This document shows positions 43,087 through 51,391 of a stretch of 64,000 bases of DNA, piece after piece. Each line of letters begins with the position of its first letter. Within the stretch, counting starts at the first letter, position 1. Under the pieces are notes generated by a model. The model searched no databases. It was not told the DNA's origin and saw only the letters and a list, made by a program, of their open reading frames with translations. Made by a program: the position numbers and the translations under genes. This DNA is from Murinocardiopsis flavida (lineage in GTDB: Bacteria; Actinomycetota; Actinomycetes; Streptosporangiales; Streptosporangiaceae), in contig NZ_PYGA01000011.1 of assembly GCF_003014485.1 (NCBI RefSeq), positions 171,230-235,229 on the forward strand, in the 5' to 3' direction.

Positions 43087-44697
43087 GTGCCCGAACACCA
43101 GATCGTGCCGCGTCCCGTCCAGATCGCCGGCGGCGACGGCCCCGGCCTCGCCCTCACCGAGGCGACGCGCATCGACTCCGACTCGGACTCCCGCGGCACC
43201 GCGCGCTGGCTGCGCGCGGAACTGGCGACCGCAACGGGACTGCCGCTCCCCCTCGACAGCGGCGACGAATCGCAGATCAGGCTGACCGTCGACCCGGAAG
43301 CGGGGCTCGGCGCCGAGGGGTACCGGCTGATCGTCGACGACGCCGGCGCGCTCATCGTCGGCAACGACCCCGCCGGGGTGTTCTACGGCGCGCAGACGCT
43401 GCGCCAACTGCTGCCGCCCGCGTCCTACCGGAGCGCGCGCATCGGCACCGACACCTGGACGCTGCCGCCCGTGCACATCAGCGACGGCCCGCGGTTCGGC
43501 TGGCGGGGCTGCATGCTCGACGTCGCCCGGCACTTCATGCCCAAGCACGACGTGCTGCGGTTCATCGACCTCATGGCGATGCACAAGCTCAACGTCTTCC
43601 ACTTCCACCTGACCGAGGACCAGGGGTGGCGGATCGAGATCAAGCGGTACCCGCGCCTGACCGAGGTCGGGTCGTGGCGGCACGAGAGCCAGGTGGGCGC
43701 GCGGCGGCAGGTCTTCGACGGCCGGCCGCACGGCGGCTTCTACACCCAGGACGACATCCGCGAGATCGTCGCCTACGCGGCGGAGCGCCACATCACGGTG
43801 ATCCCCGAGATCGACGTCCCCGGCCACTCGCAGGCGGCGATCGCCGCCTACCCGGAACTGGGCGAGGTCGGCGACACCGAGGTGTGGCGCGAATGGGGCG
43901 TCAACCCGACCATCCTGAACGTCTCCGACGCCACCATCGAGTTCTACCGCAACGTGTTCGACGAGGTGATGGAGCTCTTCCCGAGCACCTACATCTGCGT
44001 GGGCGGCGACGAGTGCCCCAAGGAGCAGTGGCGCACCAGCGAGTCCGCGCAGCAGCGCATGCGGGACGAGGGACTGGCGAACGAGGACGAGTTGCAGAGC
44101 TGGTTCATCCGCCAGTTCGACAGCTACTTCGCCGAGAAGGGCCGGCGCCTCCTCGGCTGGGACGAGATCCTCGAAGGCGGGCTGGCGCCCGGCGCGACCG
44201 TCATGTCCTGGCGCGGCACCGAGGGCGGCATCGCCGCGGCGAAGGCGGGCCACGACGTCGTCATGTGCCCCACGGCGACCTCCTACCTCGACTACCGCCA
44301 GTCGGAGTCCGAGGACGAGCCCATCCCCGTGGGCTCGCTGCTGCGCCTGGAGGACGTCTACGCCGCCGACCCCGTCCCCGCCGAGCTGACGGAGGAGGCC
44401 GCCGAACGGGTCCTCGGCGGCCAGGTGAACGTGTGGACCGAGCACATGGACTCGCCGCGGACCGTGGACTTCATGGCGTATCCGCGGCTGTCGGCGTTCG
44501 CCGAGACCGTGTGGTCGCCGCACCGGCGGGACTTCGCCGAGTTCCTGCCCCGGCTCCGCCACCACCTGGAGCGCCTCGACGCCATCGGCGTCGAGTACCG
44601 CCCGCTCGACGGCCCGAACCCGTGGCAGCGGCGTCCGGGGATCCCCGGCTGGACCCCGGGGAACCTCGCCTGGACGCCCGACGACCCCGGCGCGTGA
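43087..44697 (+). CDS. Beta-N-acetylhexosaminidase, GH20
   Basis: 536 residues from GTG at 43087 with GGAGGAG upstream. N-terminal GH20b domain (about 1-125), then the catalytic barrel: RGCMLDVARHFMP, FHFHLTEDQGWRIEI, EIDVPGHSQAA, and the catalytic Asp-Glu pair in CVGGDECP; LLGWDEILEGG and VMSWRG line the pocket. It removes terminal GlcNAc or GalNAc from chitobiose or wall-derived glycans. No signal peptide is present, so it should act in the cytoplasm on imported oligosaccharides or recycled wall sugars. Ends in a large terminator palindrome. Confidence 0.95.
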   Translation: MPEHQIVPRPVQIAGGDGPGLALTEATRIDSDSDSRGTARWLRAELATATGLPLPLDSGDESQIRLTVDPEAGLGAEGYRLIVDDAGALIVGNDPAGVFYGAQTLRQLLPPASYRSARIGTDTWTLPPVHISDGPRFGWRGCMLDVARHFMPKHDVLRFIDLMAMHKLNVFHFHLTEDQGWRIEIKRYPRLTEVGSWRHESQVGARRQVFDGRPHGGFYTQDDIREIVAYAAERHITVIPEIDVPGHSQAAIAAYPELGEVGDTEVWREWGVNPTILNVSDATIEFYRNVFDEVMELFPSTYICVGGDECPKEQWRTSESAQQRMRDEGLANEDELQSWFIRQFDSYFAEKGRRLLGWDEILEGGLAPGATVMSWRGTEGGIAAAKAGHDVVMCPTATSYLDYRQSESEDEPIPVGSLLRLEDVYAADPVPAELTEEAAERVLGGQVNVWTEHMDSPRTVDFMAYPRLSAFAETVWSPHRRDFAEFLPRLRHHLERLDAIGVEYRPLDGPNPWQRRPGIPGWTPGNLAWTPDDPGA

Positions 44698-44728
44698 GCA
44701 GCGCCTGAGAAGGTGCCGCCTGAGAAGA

Positions 44729-44772
44729 GCGGCGGGTCCGCCGTCCCCGGCCGGGGACGGCGGACCCGCCGC
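44729..44772. terminator. 44-bp perfect palindrome between hexosaminidase and GDPD genes
   Basis: Arms 44729-44750 and 44751-44772 are perfectly complementary without spacer, centre CCCCGGCCGGGG. The flanking genes converge, so it probably serves both. No T-tract. Confidence 0.75.
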
Positions 44773-44789
44773 CGGCGCGGCGCCCCGCG

Positions 44790-45677
44790 TCAGGGGAGCC
44801 GCTGCTCCTCGATGACCTTCAGCAGCACGTCGGGCACGTCGGAGATGATCCCGTCGACGCCCGCACCGATGGCGGTGCGCATGTCCGCCGGCTCGTTGAC
44901 CGTGTACACGTACACCTCCATGCCCTTCTTGTGGACGGCCTTGACGTAGGCCGCGTCGATCTTCTTGTGGTCGGGGTTGACCTGGTCGGCCCACTTCGCG
45001 ACCTTGCCCAGCTCGCCCTTTGCGACCTTGCCGAGCAGCCCGTGCGGGACGTCGGGCAGCCGGTCGTGGGACCGCTTCACCGACGCGTGGTCGAAGCTCT
45101 GGATGGCCAGTCGGTTCGGCTCGCTCGACGGGTTGCCCGCCAGCCACCACGGGTGCTTCTTCAGCAGGTCGGCGGTCTCCTTCTCGATCCCCGGGTAGCG
45201 CTCGGGCGCCTTCTGCTCCAGCAGCAGGTTGAGCCCTTCGTGCTTGAGCCGCCGCAGCCCCTCCTCCAGGGTCGGGATGCGCTCGCCCTTGTAGGACGCG
45301 TCGAACCACGAGCCCGCGTCGAGCTTGCGGAGCTGCCGGAGGGTGAAGTCGCCGACCCGGTAATCGTCGCGCCCGGGGTAGACCTTCTCGACGTCGGTGG
45401 TGCGTTCCATGGTCAGGTCGTGGAACAGCACCAGCTTGCCGTCCTTGCTCCGCTGCACGTCGACCTCGACGGTGCCCGCGCCGCGGGCCTTCGCCTCGTC
45501 GATGGCAGCGATCGTGTTCTCCGGTGCGTAGGCCGAGGCGCCTCGGTGCGCCACGTCGACAACGGCGGACCGCTCCCGCTCGCCCTGCGTGTCGGCCGGT
45601 GCCGCTGCCGCGGCGCCGGCGCTGCCGACCAGAGCACACGCCGCAACGGTGGCGACTACACCAATCCGGCTGATCAT
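44790..45677 (-). CDS. Secreted glycerophosphodiester phosphodiesterase (paralogue 1)
   Basis: 295 residues. Sec signal peptide (ISRIGVVATVAACALVG... ending near GAAAAAPA). GDPD domain: catalytic HRG in VAHRGASAYAPENT, metal ligands in TVEVDVQRSKDG, and LVLFHDLTMERTTD. It hydrolyses glycerophosphodiesters, such as lipid headgroups or teichoic-acid fragments, outside the cell to glycerol-3-phosphate and an alcohol. The next gene downstream of 45865 is a close paralogue on the same strand, 187 bases away. Confidence 0.93.
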   Translation of the reverse strand: MISRIGVVATVAACALVGSAGAAAAAPADTQGERERSAVVDVAHRGASAYAPENTIAAIDEAKARGAGTVEVDVQRSKDGKLVLFHDLTMERTTDVEKVYPGRDDYRVGDFTLRQLRKLDAGSWFDASYKGERIPTLEEGLRRLKHEGLNLLLEQKAPERYPGIEKETADLLKKHPWWLAGNPSSEPNRLAIQSFDHASVKRSHDRLPDVPHGLLGKVAKGELGKVAKWADQVNPDHKKIDAAYVKAVHKKGMEVYVYTVNEPADMRTAIGAGVDGIISDVPDVLLKVIEEQRLP

Positions 45678-45864
45678 AGGCTCTCCCTGACTCGATGTGA
45701 TGGCACGACGACCACAGCGTCACGCCGGGCGGTTATCGGAGGGTGTCCGTGGGACGAGACCCCGGTGCCCCTCCTGGAAACTCCGTACGGCACGGGTGCG
45801 GGACCGGTGCCGCCGGAGACGGTGCGATGTGCCGCGCGGTCCGATGTTCCCGCAGGGCATGGCA

Positions 45865-46890
45865 TCAAGGAGCGCCCATTGCCGAAGTCCGGTCCGCGGT
45901 GGGCGGGGCGGCGGAGCGCTTGGCCGTGTCGGCCTCAGCCGTCCTGATGTCGGCACGCACCGTGTCGGGCAGATTGGAGATGACGCCGTCCACCCCGCTC
46001 TCGACGGCGCTGCGCACCTCGGCGGGCTTGTCCACGGTGAACACGAACACCTCCATGCCGCGCTCGTGGACCGCCGCGACGTAGTCGGCGTCGACCTTGG
46101 TGTGCTTGGGGTTGATCTGGTCGGCCCATTTGGCGTACGCGTCGAGGTCCCGCTCCGGCACCCGGCCGAGCAGCCCGATCGGGACGCGCGGCAGCAGTGT
46201 GTGCAGCGACTTCAGCGCGCCGTGGTCGAAGCTCTGCACCACCAGCCGGGGCCGCTCCCCCTCAGGGCTGGGCCAGAGCCACCACTGGCGGCTCTGGAAC
46301 ACGGAGGCGACGTCTTTGGCGATGCCCGGGTGGCGCTCGGGCGACTTGAGTTCGAGCAGCAGGTTCAGCCCTTTGGCGCGCATGCGGTCGACGCCCTCTT
46401 CCAGGCTGGGGATCCGCTCGCCTTTGAACTCGGCGCCGAACCAGGACCCGGCGTCGAGTGTGCGCAGTTCGGCGTAGGTGAAGCCGTCGACGGCGTAGGA
46501 CGACCGGTCCGGAAAGCGGTCCTTGGCGTCGGTGGTGCGTTCGAGAGTGCGGTCGTGGATCAGGACGAGCCGACCGTCTTTGGTCCGCTGGACGTCGACC
46601 TCGACAGTGGTCGCGCCGCGCGCGGCGGCTTCGTCGACCGCTGCGAGCGTGTTCTCCGGCGCGTATCCCGAGGCGCCGCGGTGGGCGACCTCGACGATGC
46701 CGGAAGCGGCCCCGTCCGGGACGGCGCGGGGAAACTCCGGCGCCGATGGTGCCGGTGCGGCGGCGGCGACTGTCGTGGTCGGTGGGGGGAGGACGTGGGG
46801 GATGTCAGCGGGAAGGGCGTCGGCGATACCGGCGCCGGCGACCAGGGTCCAGGTCACCGCGGCGACGGTGGGACCCGTTCGACGGAACAT
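45865..46890 (-). CDS. Secreted glycerophosphodiester phosphodiesterase (paralogue 2)
   Basis: 341 residues from ATG at 46890, with GGGAG upstream; the longer open frame to 47115 has no signal-like start. Signal peptide (FRRTGPTVAAVTWTLVAGAG) then an Ala/Pro linker of about 40 residues absent from paralogue 1. GDPD motifs are intact: VAHRGASGYAPENT, TVEVDVQRTKDG, LVLIHDRTLERTTD. It aligns with paralogue 1 along the whole domain (for example LDAGSWF, GERIPxLEEG, KWADQxNP), so the pair arose by tandem duplication. Both may serve phosphate scavenging; no PHO-box was identified. Confidence 0.93.
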   Translation of the reverse strand: MFRRTGPTVAAVTWTLVAGAGIADALPADIPHVLPPPTTTVAAAAPAPSAPEFPRAVPDGAASGIVEVAHRGASGYAPENTLAAVDEAAARGATTVEVDVQRTKDGRLVLIHDRTLERTTDAKDRFPDRSSYAVDGFTYAELRTLDAGSWFGAEFKGERIPSLEEGVDRMRAKGLNLLLELKSPERHPGIAKDVASVFQSRQWWLWPSPEGERPRLVVQSFDHGALKSLHTLLPRVPIGLLGRVPERDLDAYAKWADQINPKHTKVDADYVAAVHERGMEVFVFTVDKPAEVRSAVESGVDGVISNLPDTVRADIRTAEADTAKRSAAPPTADRTSAMGAP

Positions 46891-47163
46891 GACACTCCCT
46901 GAGCAGAGGTTTGTGCACCGTTGGTTCGAGTGTGAGTGCGCAGAGTGAGCACGGGATGTCGACCAGGCGAGCCATTGGTGCCGCCCCCGGAAAATCCCGT
47001 CATTCACCAGCAAAGACCAATGAAGCGGTGACTTCGCGCGACACGAGCAACCGGTTGTGAGCTTTTGATTACTCTGTGTGCGATTTTTGGTAGTGAAGGG
47101 CGGTAGCGCCACCAACCGCGCCTAATCAACAGCTCTGGGTGGTCACATAGGAGAGGTCGAAGT

Positions 47164-48540
47164 ATGCGCAAGTCGCACAGGAAATGGGCAGCACTGGTGG
47201 GCGCTGCCGCCGTGTCCGTAGCGGGGATCGGCGCGCTGAGCGGGCCGGCGGCCGCGGGCGAGGCCCCGCTGGCATGGCCGGTCGTCCAGCAGAAGGCGTC
47301 CACGTACACGCTGGACGGCTTCACCGTCACGCATCTCCCCCCGGGCCTGGAACGGTTCGGGGTATCGGCCAAGTCAACGGTCGACAGACAGGGGAACCAG
47401 AACTCGCACATCGCGTGGCAGCAGAGCCCCGACAACGTCTACGGCAAGGTGTCGGTGGTGCGCTCCGAGCGCCTCAAGACGCTCGAAGACGTGCGTGAGC
47501 AGCACTTCCGCCACCTCGACGCCGCCTCTCTGAAGGAGGTCGACGCCAACGGGCAGAAGAGCCTGGTCTCCGAGGCGACCGGCGACGCCTTCTGGCTCGC
47601 GGAGCCGGGCACAGCGGTGGCGGTGTTCCTGCAACCCGACAAGTGGGACGCCAAGGAACTCGCCGCGATGGCGGCCGGGGTCAAGAGCACCAAGAAGAAG
47701 CCGGCGCAGCAGAACCCGGCGACCAAGCCCGGCGAGGCCGGCCAGGACGCGGCTGACCAAGAGGCGGCGCCCGGCCAGCAGGCCGAGCCCAACAAGCCGG
47801 AGGAGCCGAACAAGCCCGAAGAGGCCGCCCAGCCCGCCGAGCCGAACAAGCCCGGGGAGGCTGCCCAGCCCGCCGAGCCGAACAAGCCCGGGGAGGCTGC
47901 CCAGCCCGCCGAGCCCAACAAGCCCGGGGAGCCGAACAAGCCCGACGAGGCCGCCCAGCCCGGGGCCCCGGCGGAGGCCGACCCGGCGGTAAAGCCGGAC
48001 CGGGGCCCGAACGACGAATCGCCGGACGCGGCCGACTCGCCGAAGCCGACTGAGCAGCCGAAGCCGCCGGCGGCACCGCCCGTCGAGCCGAGTGTGAGCC
48101 CGTCGGTGCAGCCGTCCGCGCAGCCTTCGGTCCCGGCCTCGCCGCCTGTGGCGCCGCCCGCGGCACCGCCTGTGGCACCGCCTGTGGCACCGCCCGCGGC
48201 TCCGCCCGCGGCACCTGACGCGCCCGCCGCGGACATCTCGGAGAAGGACGCGCAGAAGGTCAAGGAGTGCCTCGCCGAGCAGACCCGGCGCCCCGAGTGG
48301 ACCAGCGAGCAGTGGAAGCAGATCGAGCCCGCTGACCGCGAGAAGGCGATCGAGGCATGCGCCGGCGAACTCGACCTGGAGAAGTGGCAGGTCGACCGGC
48401 TGCTCGTCGACCTGGGCGCGCCCGCCGAACCCGGCAAGGACGCCGCGGCCGACAAGGACCAGAACGCGGTCAAGGGCGGGGAACCGCGCCCCGACTCCAG
48501 CCAGGGAGCCGACATGTGGAGCTTCCTGCCCTGGGCGTGA
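47164..48540 (+). CDS. Exported Pro/Ala-rich protein with PNKP repeats
   Basis: 458 residues with GGAGAGG-like ribosome site. Signal peptide (HRKWAALVGAAAVSVAGIGA, cleavage near GPAAAGE). Residues about 38-175 form a compact domain (YTLDGFTVTHLPPGLERFGV, then AWQQSPDNVYGKVSVVRSER) that recalls small extracellular domains of actinobacterial surface proteins. Then a long disordered region: EPNKPGEAAQPA repeats (about 205-265) and Pro/Ala runs (PVAPPAAPPVAPP). The C-terminal about 100 residues contain two Cys (VKECLAEQ, IEACAGEL) and may form a disulfide-linked helical domain. No LPXTG or membrane anchor. Function unknown. Confidence 0.82.
   Translation: MRKSHRKWAALVGAAAVSVAGIGALSGPAAAGEAPLAWPVVQQKASTYTLDGFTVTHLPPGLERFGVSAKSTVDRQGNQNSHIAWQQSPDNVYGKVSVVRSERLKTLEDVREQHFRHLDAASLKEVDANGQKSLVSEATGDAFWLAEPGTAVAVFLQPDKWDAKELAAMAAGVKSTKKKPAQQNPATKPGEAGQDAADQEAAPGQQAEPNKPEEPNKPEEAAQPAEPNKPGEAAQPAEPNKPGEAAQPAEPNKPGEPNKPDEAAQPGAPAEADPAVKPDRGPNDESPDAADSPKPTEQPKPPAAPPVEPSVSPSVQPSAQPSVPASPPVAPPAAPPVAPPVAPPAAPPAAPDAPAADISEKDAQKVKECLAEQTRRPEWTSEQWKQIEPADREKAIEACAGELDLEKWQVDRLLVDLGAPAEPGKDAAADKDQNAVKGGEPRPDSSQGADMWSFLPWA
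47777..47950 (+). repeat. 36-bp in-frame tandem repeat
   Basis: About four copies of a unit beginning GAGCCGAACAAGCCCGGGGA and encoding EPNKPGEAAQPA, inside the exported Pro-rich protein. Nearly identical copies, so recent expansion is likely. Confidence 0.85.
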
Positions 48541-48573
48541 CCCCGGGACACCTGGACTCCGCAGGATGAACGC

Positions 48574-48600
48574 GAGGGGCCTCGCTCAGCGGGGCCCCTC
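48574..48600 (+). terminator. Hairpin after the Pro-rich exported protein
   Basis: Arms GAGGGGCC (48574-48581) and GGCCCCTC (48593-48600) around an 11-base loop, 34 bases after the stop. Confidence 0.65.
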
Positions 48601-48654
48601 CGCGTATGCGGTCCAGCCTCCGGGAGCAACACGCCCGCAATGCCGTCGATCGGA

Positions 48655-49071
48655 CGCCAGGTCCGCTGGGCGGCCTTGTCGCCGGGCGACACGCGGGTGG
48701 TCTGCGGGAAAAGGCAGCACCAAAGGCGGCGGTGGGGTCCGGTCGGCAGTCATCCGCATGGTGTCAGCGCGCCGCGTTCACCCCGGCGGCCAGCCTCCGT
48801 GAAGTAATTTCCACTTCAACAGGCCGGTGTTGCACTCACCCTTTGAACCCGCCGCGACCGAAGTGGAAATAACTACACGGAGGCTTCTGAAAAAGCCGAC
48901 CTGCGGCCCAAAATCACCGAAACTGGGACCCGCTCGCCGTTGGTGCTGCTCCTCCCCACGGCGCACCCGGTTCGATGCCGCCCGGGCTGGGGCCCGCTCG
49001 CCGTTGGTGCTGATTTCCCCGCATACCACCGGAAACCCGCCCCACGACAAGGCCGCCCAGCGGACCTGGCG
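48655..49071. mobile_element. MITE-like 417-bp inverted-repeat element
   Basis: Perfect 27-base terminal inverted repeats at 48655-48681 and 49045-49071 (CGCCAGGTCCGCTGGGCGG... and its complement). Inside, a second inverted pair at about 48797-48818 and 48861-48882 matches at 20 of 22 bases (TTTCCACTTC / GAAGTGGAAA), and CGCTCGCCGTTGGTGCTG occurs twice (48928 and 48988). The ends belong to repeat family A, also present at 6700-6902. No transposase or other gene inside. The surrounding 48541-49320 gap has no other gene. Confidence 0.65.
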
Positions 49072-49320
49072 CCGCAAGGTGCCGAACCTCTACTGCCCAG
49101 GGAACGGCCCGTTCCCGCACGTGCGCCGCAGGAATGACTACTTGCCGTCCATCAGGGCGACGCGCGTCACCTCGAACTTCGCGTCGGCCTCGGCGACCTC
49201 CTCATCCGGACGCGAGCCGGCGACGATGCCGCTGCACGCGATGAGGCGGGCGCACGAGCCGTCAGGTTGGACGCGACCGCGCCGACGCTTCGCGCGGACA
49301 AGCGGACGTCGGACGACCGG

Positions 49321-50217
49321 TTAGCGGACCTTGTTCGCCAACTGCTCGCCGGCGTTCCAGCGGCGGAGCTGGTCGTCGACGAAACGGCGGGCGCGCGGGT
49401 AGAACGTCGCGGAGCCGCCCGCGATGTGCGGCGTGATGGTGACGCCGGGTACCTCCCACAGCGGGTGGTCCGCCGGCAGCGGCTCGGGGTCGGTGACGTC
49501 CAGCGCCGCCCGGATCCGGCCCTTCTCCGCGACCAGCGCGGCGGTGTCGACGATGGGGCCGCGGCCGACGTTGACGACCAGGGAGTCGTCCGCCAACAGC
49601 GCGAGTTCGGCCGCCCCGATGAGGCCCTCGGTCTCGGGGGTGTGCGGAGCGACCACGACCACGATGTCGACGCCGGGCAGCAGCCGGTGCAGCGCGTCGA
49701 TCCCGTGGACGTCCTGTTCGGGGCGGGCACTGCGGGCCAGCCGGACGACCTCGGTCTCGAACGGGGTGAGGCGGTCCTCGATGGCCGCGCCGATGCTGCC
49801 GTAGCCGACGATGAGCACCCGGGAGTCCGCCAGCGACCGGGTGTAGTGCGGGTTCCAGACGTGGTCCTGCTGCTCGACCGCCCATTGGGGCATGTCGCGC
49901 TGGGCGGAGAGCATGAGCGCGAGCGCGTGCTCAGCGGTGCTCGCGTCGTGCAGCCCGCGGCCGTTGTACAGCCCGACGCCGTCGGGCAGGTGGCCGATCG
50001 CGTGCTCGTACCCGGCGGTCAGGAGCTGCGCCGCGCGCAGCCGCGGCATGCGCCGCATCAGCTCGGCCGTGCCGGGCTTCGCGTAGGGGACGACGTAGAA
50101 CTCCACGTCGGAGAGGTCGGCGGGCGGCTCCCCGGTGCCGTCGTACACCTCCGCGGTCACCGTCGCGGGAGCGTTCTCCCTGTTCTGCTCCCATGGAACA
50201 AGCACGGTCGCGCCCAT
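49321..50217 (-). CDS. D-2-hydroxyacid dehydrogenase family protein
   Basis: 298 residues from ATG at 50217 with GGAGG upstream. NAD-binding GYGSIGAAIEDRL and the complete catalytic set: Arg in VVNVGRGPIVD, Glu in DPEPLPADHPLW and His in TITPHIAGGSATF. Reduces 2-oxoacids (or oxidises D-2-hydroxyacids) with NAD(P)H in the cytoplasm; substrate not assigned. The N-terminal half is short and divergent. It differs from the paralogue at 40809-41756, where Arg and His are lost. Confidence 0.92.
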   Translation of the reverse strand: MGATVLVPWEQNRENAPATVTAEVYDGTGEPPADLSDVEFYVVPYAKPGTAELMRRMPRLRAAQLLTAGYEHAIGHLPDGVGLYNGRGLHDASTAEHALALMLSAQRDMPQWAVEQQDHVWNPHYTRSLADSRVLIVGYGSIGAAIEDRLTPFETEVVRLARSARPEQDVHGIDALHRLLPGVDIVVVVAPHTPETEGLIGAAELALLADDSLVVNVGRGPIVDTAALVAEKGRIRAALDVTDPEPLPADHPLWEVPGVTITPHIAGGSATFYPRARRFVDDQLRRWNAGEQLANKVR

Positions 50218-50230
50218 GGTCCTCCGTTCC

Positions 50231-50309
50231 GATCGCTGTCCCCCGGCTCGCTGTCCCCCCGGCAGGGCAGCACACTAGGATCGCTGTCCCCCGGCAGGGC
50301 AGCACACTA
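50231..50309 (+). repeat. Direct repeats upstream of the 49321-50217 gene
   Basis: TCGCTGTCCCC...GGCAGGGCAGCACACTA occurs at about 50248-50277 and 50281-50309, with a partial copy at 50231-50247. Period about 32. The array sits where the leftward gene's promoter should be. Confidence 0.7.
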
Positions 50310-50488
50310 CCGGTCGGACGCACCGCGCCCCCGCGCCAGGGTCCCTGCTCACACCCTGTTCCAGGCGTAGAACTCCGCAAACGGGGCACTAGGCGAACGT
50401 GCCCGTACCGGCGAACGGGGGCGCGCCGCTTCAGCCCCCGGTTCACCCTGGTCCACCCCGGTCCACCCCCGCTCGTTGGAGGAGCCCA

Positions 50489-51391
50489 GTGCTGATCATC
50501 AGCAACTCGCAGGCCGGCTCGAACGAGGACGACCAGATTCGCGCCGCGGCCGGGGAGCTCGCGCTCTCCGGGGTCGAGTCCATCGAGGTGGTGTCCTGCG
50601 GTACCGCCGAGGAGCTCGAGCGGGTCCTGGACCGCGGCGACCCGACCCTTGTCGTCGCCGGTGGCGACGGCAGTCTGCACGCCCTCGCCAACGCCCTGTA
50701 CCGGCGCTCGGAGCTGGGCGAGCGCACGGTCGGCCTCATCCCCCTGGGGACGGGCAACGACTTCGCGCGCGGCCTCGGCATCCCGCTGGACGCTGGGGAC
50801 GCCGCGAAGACCCTGCTGGACGGCGTCGCGCGGCCGCTGGACCTGTTCGTCGACGACACGGGCGAGGTGACCGTGAACGCGGTCCACGTCGGTATCGGGG
50901 CCGACTCCAGCCGCGAGGCCGCCCGCTGGAAGGAGAAGCTGGGGCCGGCGAGCTTCCCCGTCGGCGGGCTCGTCGCCGGGTGGGCCGCCGAGGGTTCGCG
51001 CCTGCGGGTCGAGGCCGACAACGAGACGGTCATCGACACAAGGAACAAGGTGCTCCTGGTGGGCCTCGCCAACGGGCGCAGCATCGGCGGCGGCTCCGGG
51101 ATCCTCGACCCCGACGCCTCCCCCGACAATGGGCACATCAATCTCGTGGTGTCGCGCTCGCGGGGCCTCTGGCGGCGCGTCACCCACGCCGTGCGGATGC
51201 ACCGGGGCACCCACCCGCTGGAGTTGGACGTCCACCGCCGCCGGGTGAGCACGGTCGCCATCTCGGGGGAAGCGGTGTCGCTGAGCAACGACGGCGAACT
51301 CCAGACGGGGGTCACCTCCCGCAGTTGGCGGGTGCTCCCCGGCGCCTGGACCTTCATCGTCCCCCGGCCGGACGGCGGCCAGGACCGCTAG
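50489..51391 (+). CDS. Diacylglycerol/lipid kinase family protein
   Basis: 300 residues from GTG at 50489, with GGAGGAG upstream. DAGK catalytic fold: the nucleotide loop VVAGGDGSLH, the LIPLGTGNDFARGLGIP motif, and the C-terminal SNDGEL region. Phosphorylates diacylglycerol or another lipid in the inner leaflet, for phospholipid turnover. The N-terminus begins directly with ISNSQAGS, the usual start of the family's first strand (N-P/S-x-S/A-G). Its stop abuts the stop of the converging methyltransferase gene with no bases between. Confidence 0.92.
   Translation: MLIISNSQAGSNEDDQIRAAAGELALSGVESIEVVSCGTAEELERVLDRGDPTLVVAGGDGSLHALANALYRRSELGERTVGLIPLGTGNDFARGLGIPLDAGDAAKTLLDGVARPLDLFVDDTGEVTVNAVHVGIGADSSREAARWKEKLGPASFPVGGLVAGWAAEGSRLRVEADNETVIDTRNKVLLVGLANGRSIGGGSGILDPDASPDNGHINLVVSRSRGLWRRVTHAVRMHRGTHPLELDVHRRRVSTVAISGEAVSLSNDGELQTGVTSRSWRVLPGAWTFIVPRPDGGQDR

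Noticed and set aside
46891..47115. Longer N-terminus for the second GDPD
   Set aside because: Would add 75 residues without conservation and bury the signal peptide; the ATG at 46890 has a ribosome site.
48655..49071. Complete insertion sequence
   Set aside because: Only 417 bp with no open frame for a transposase; kept as a MITE-like element.
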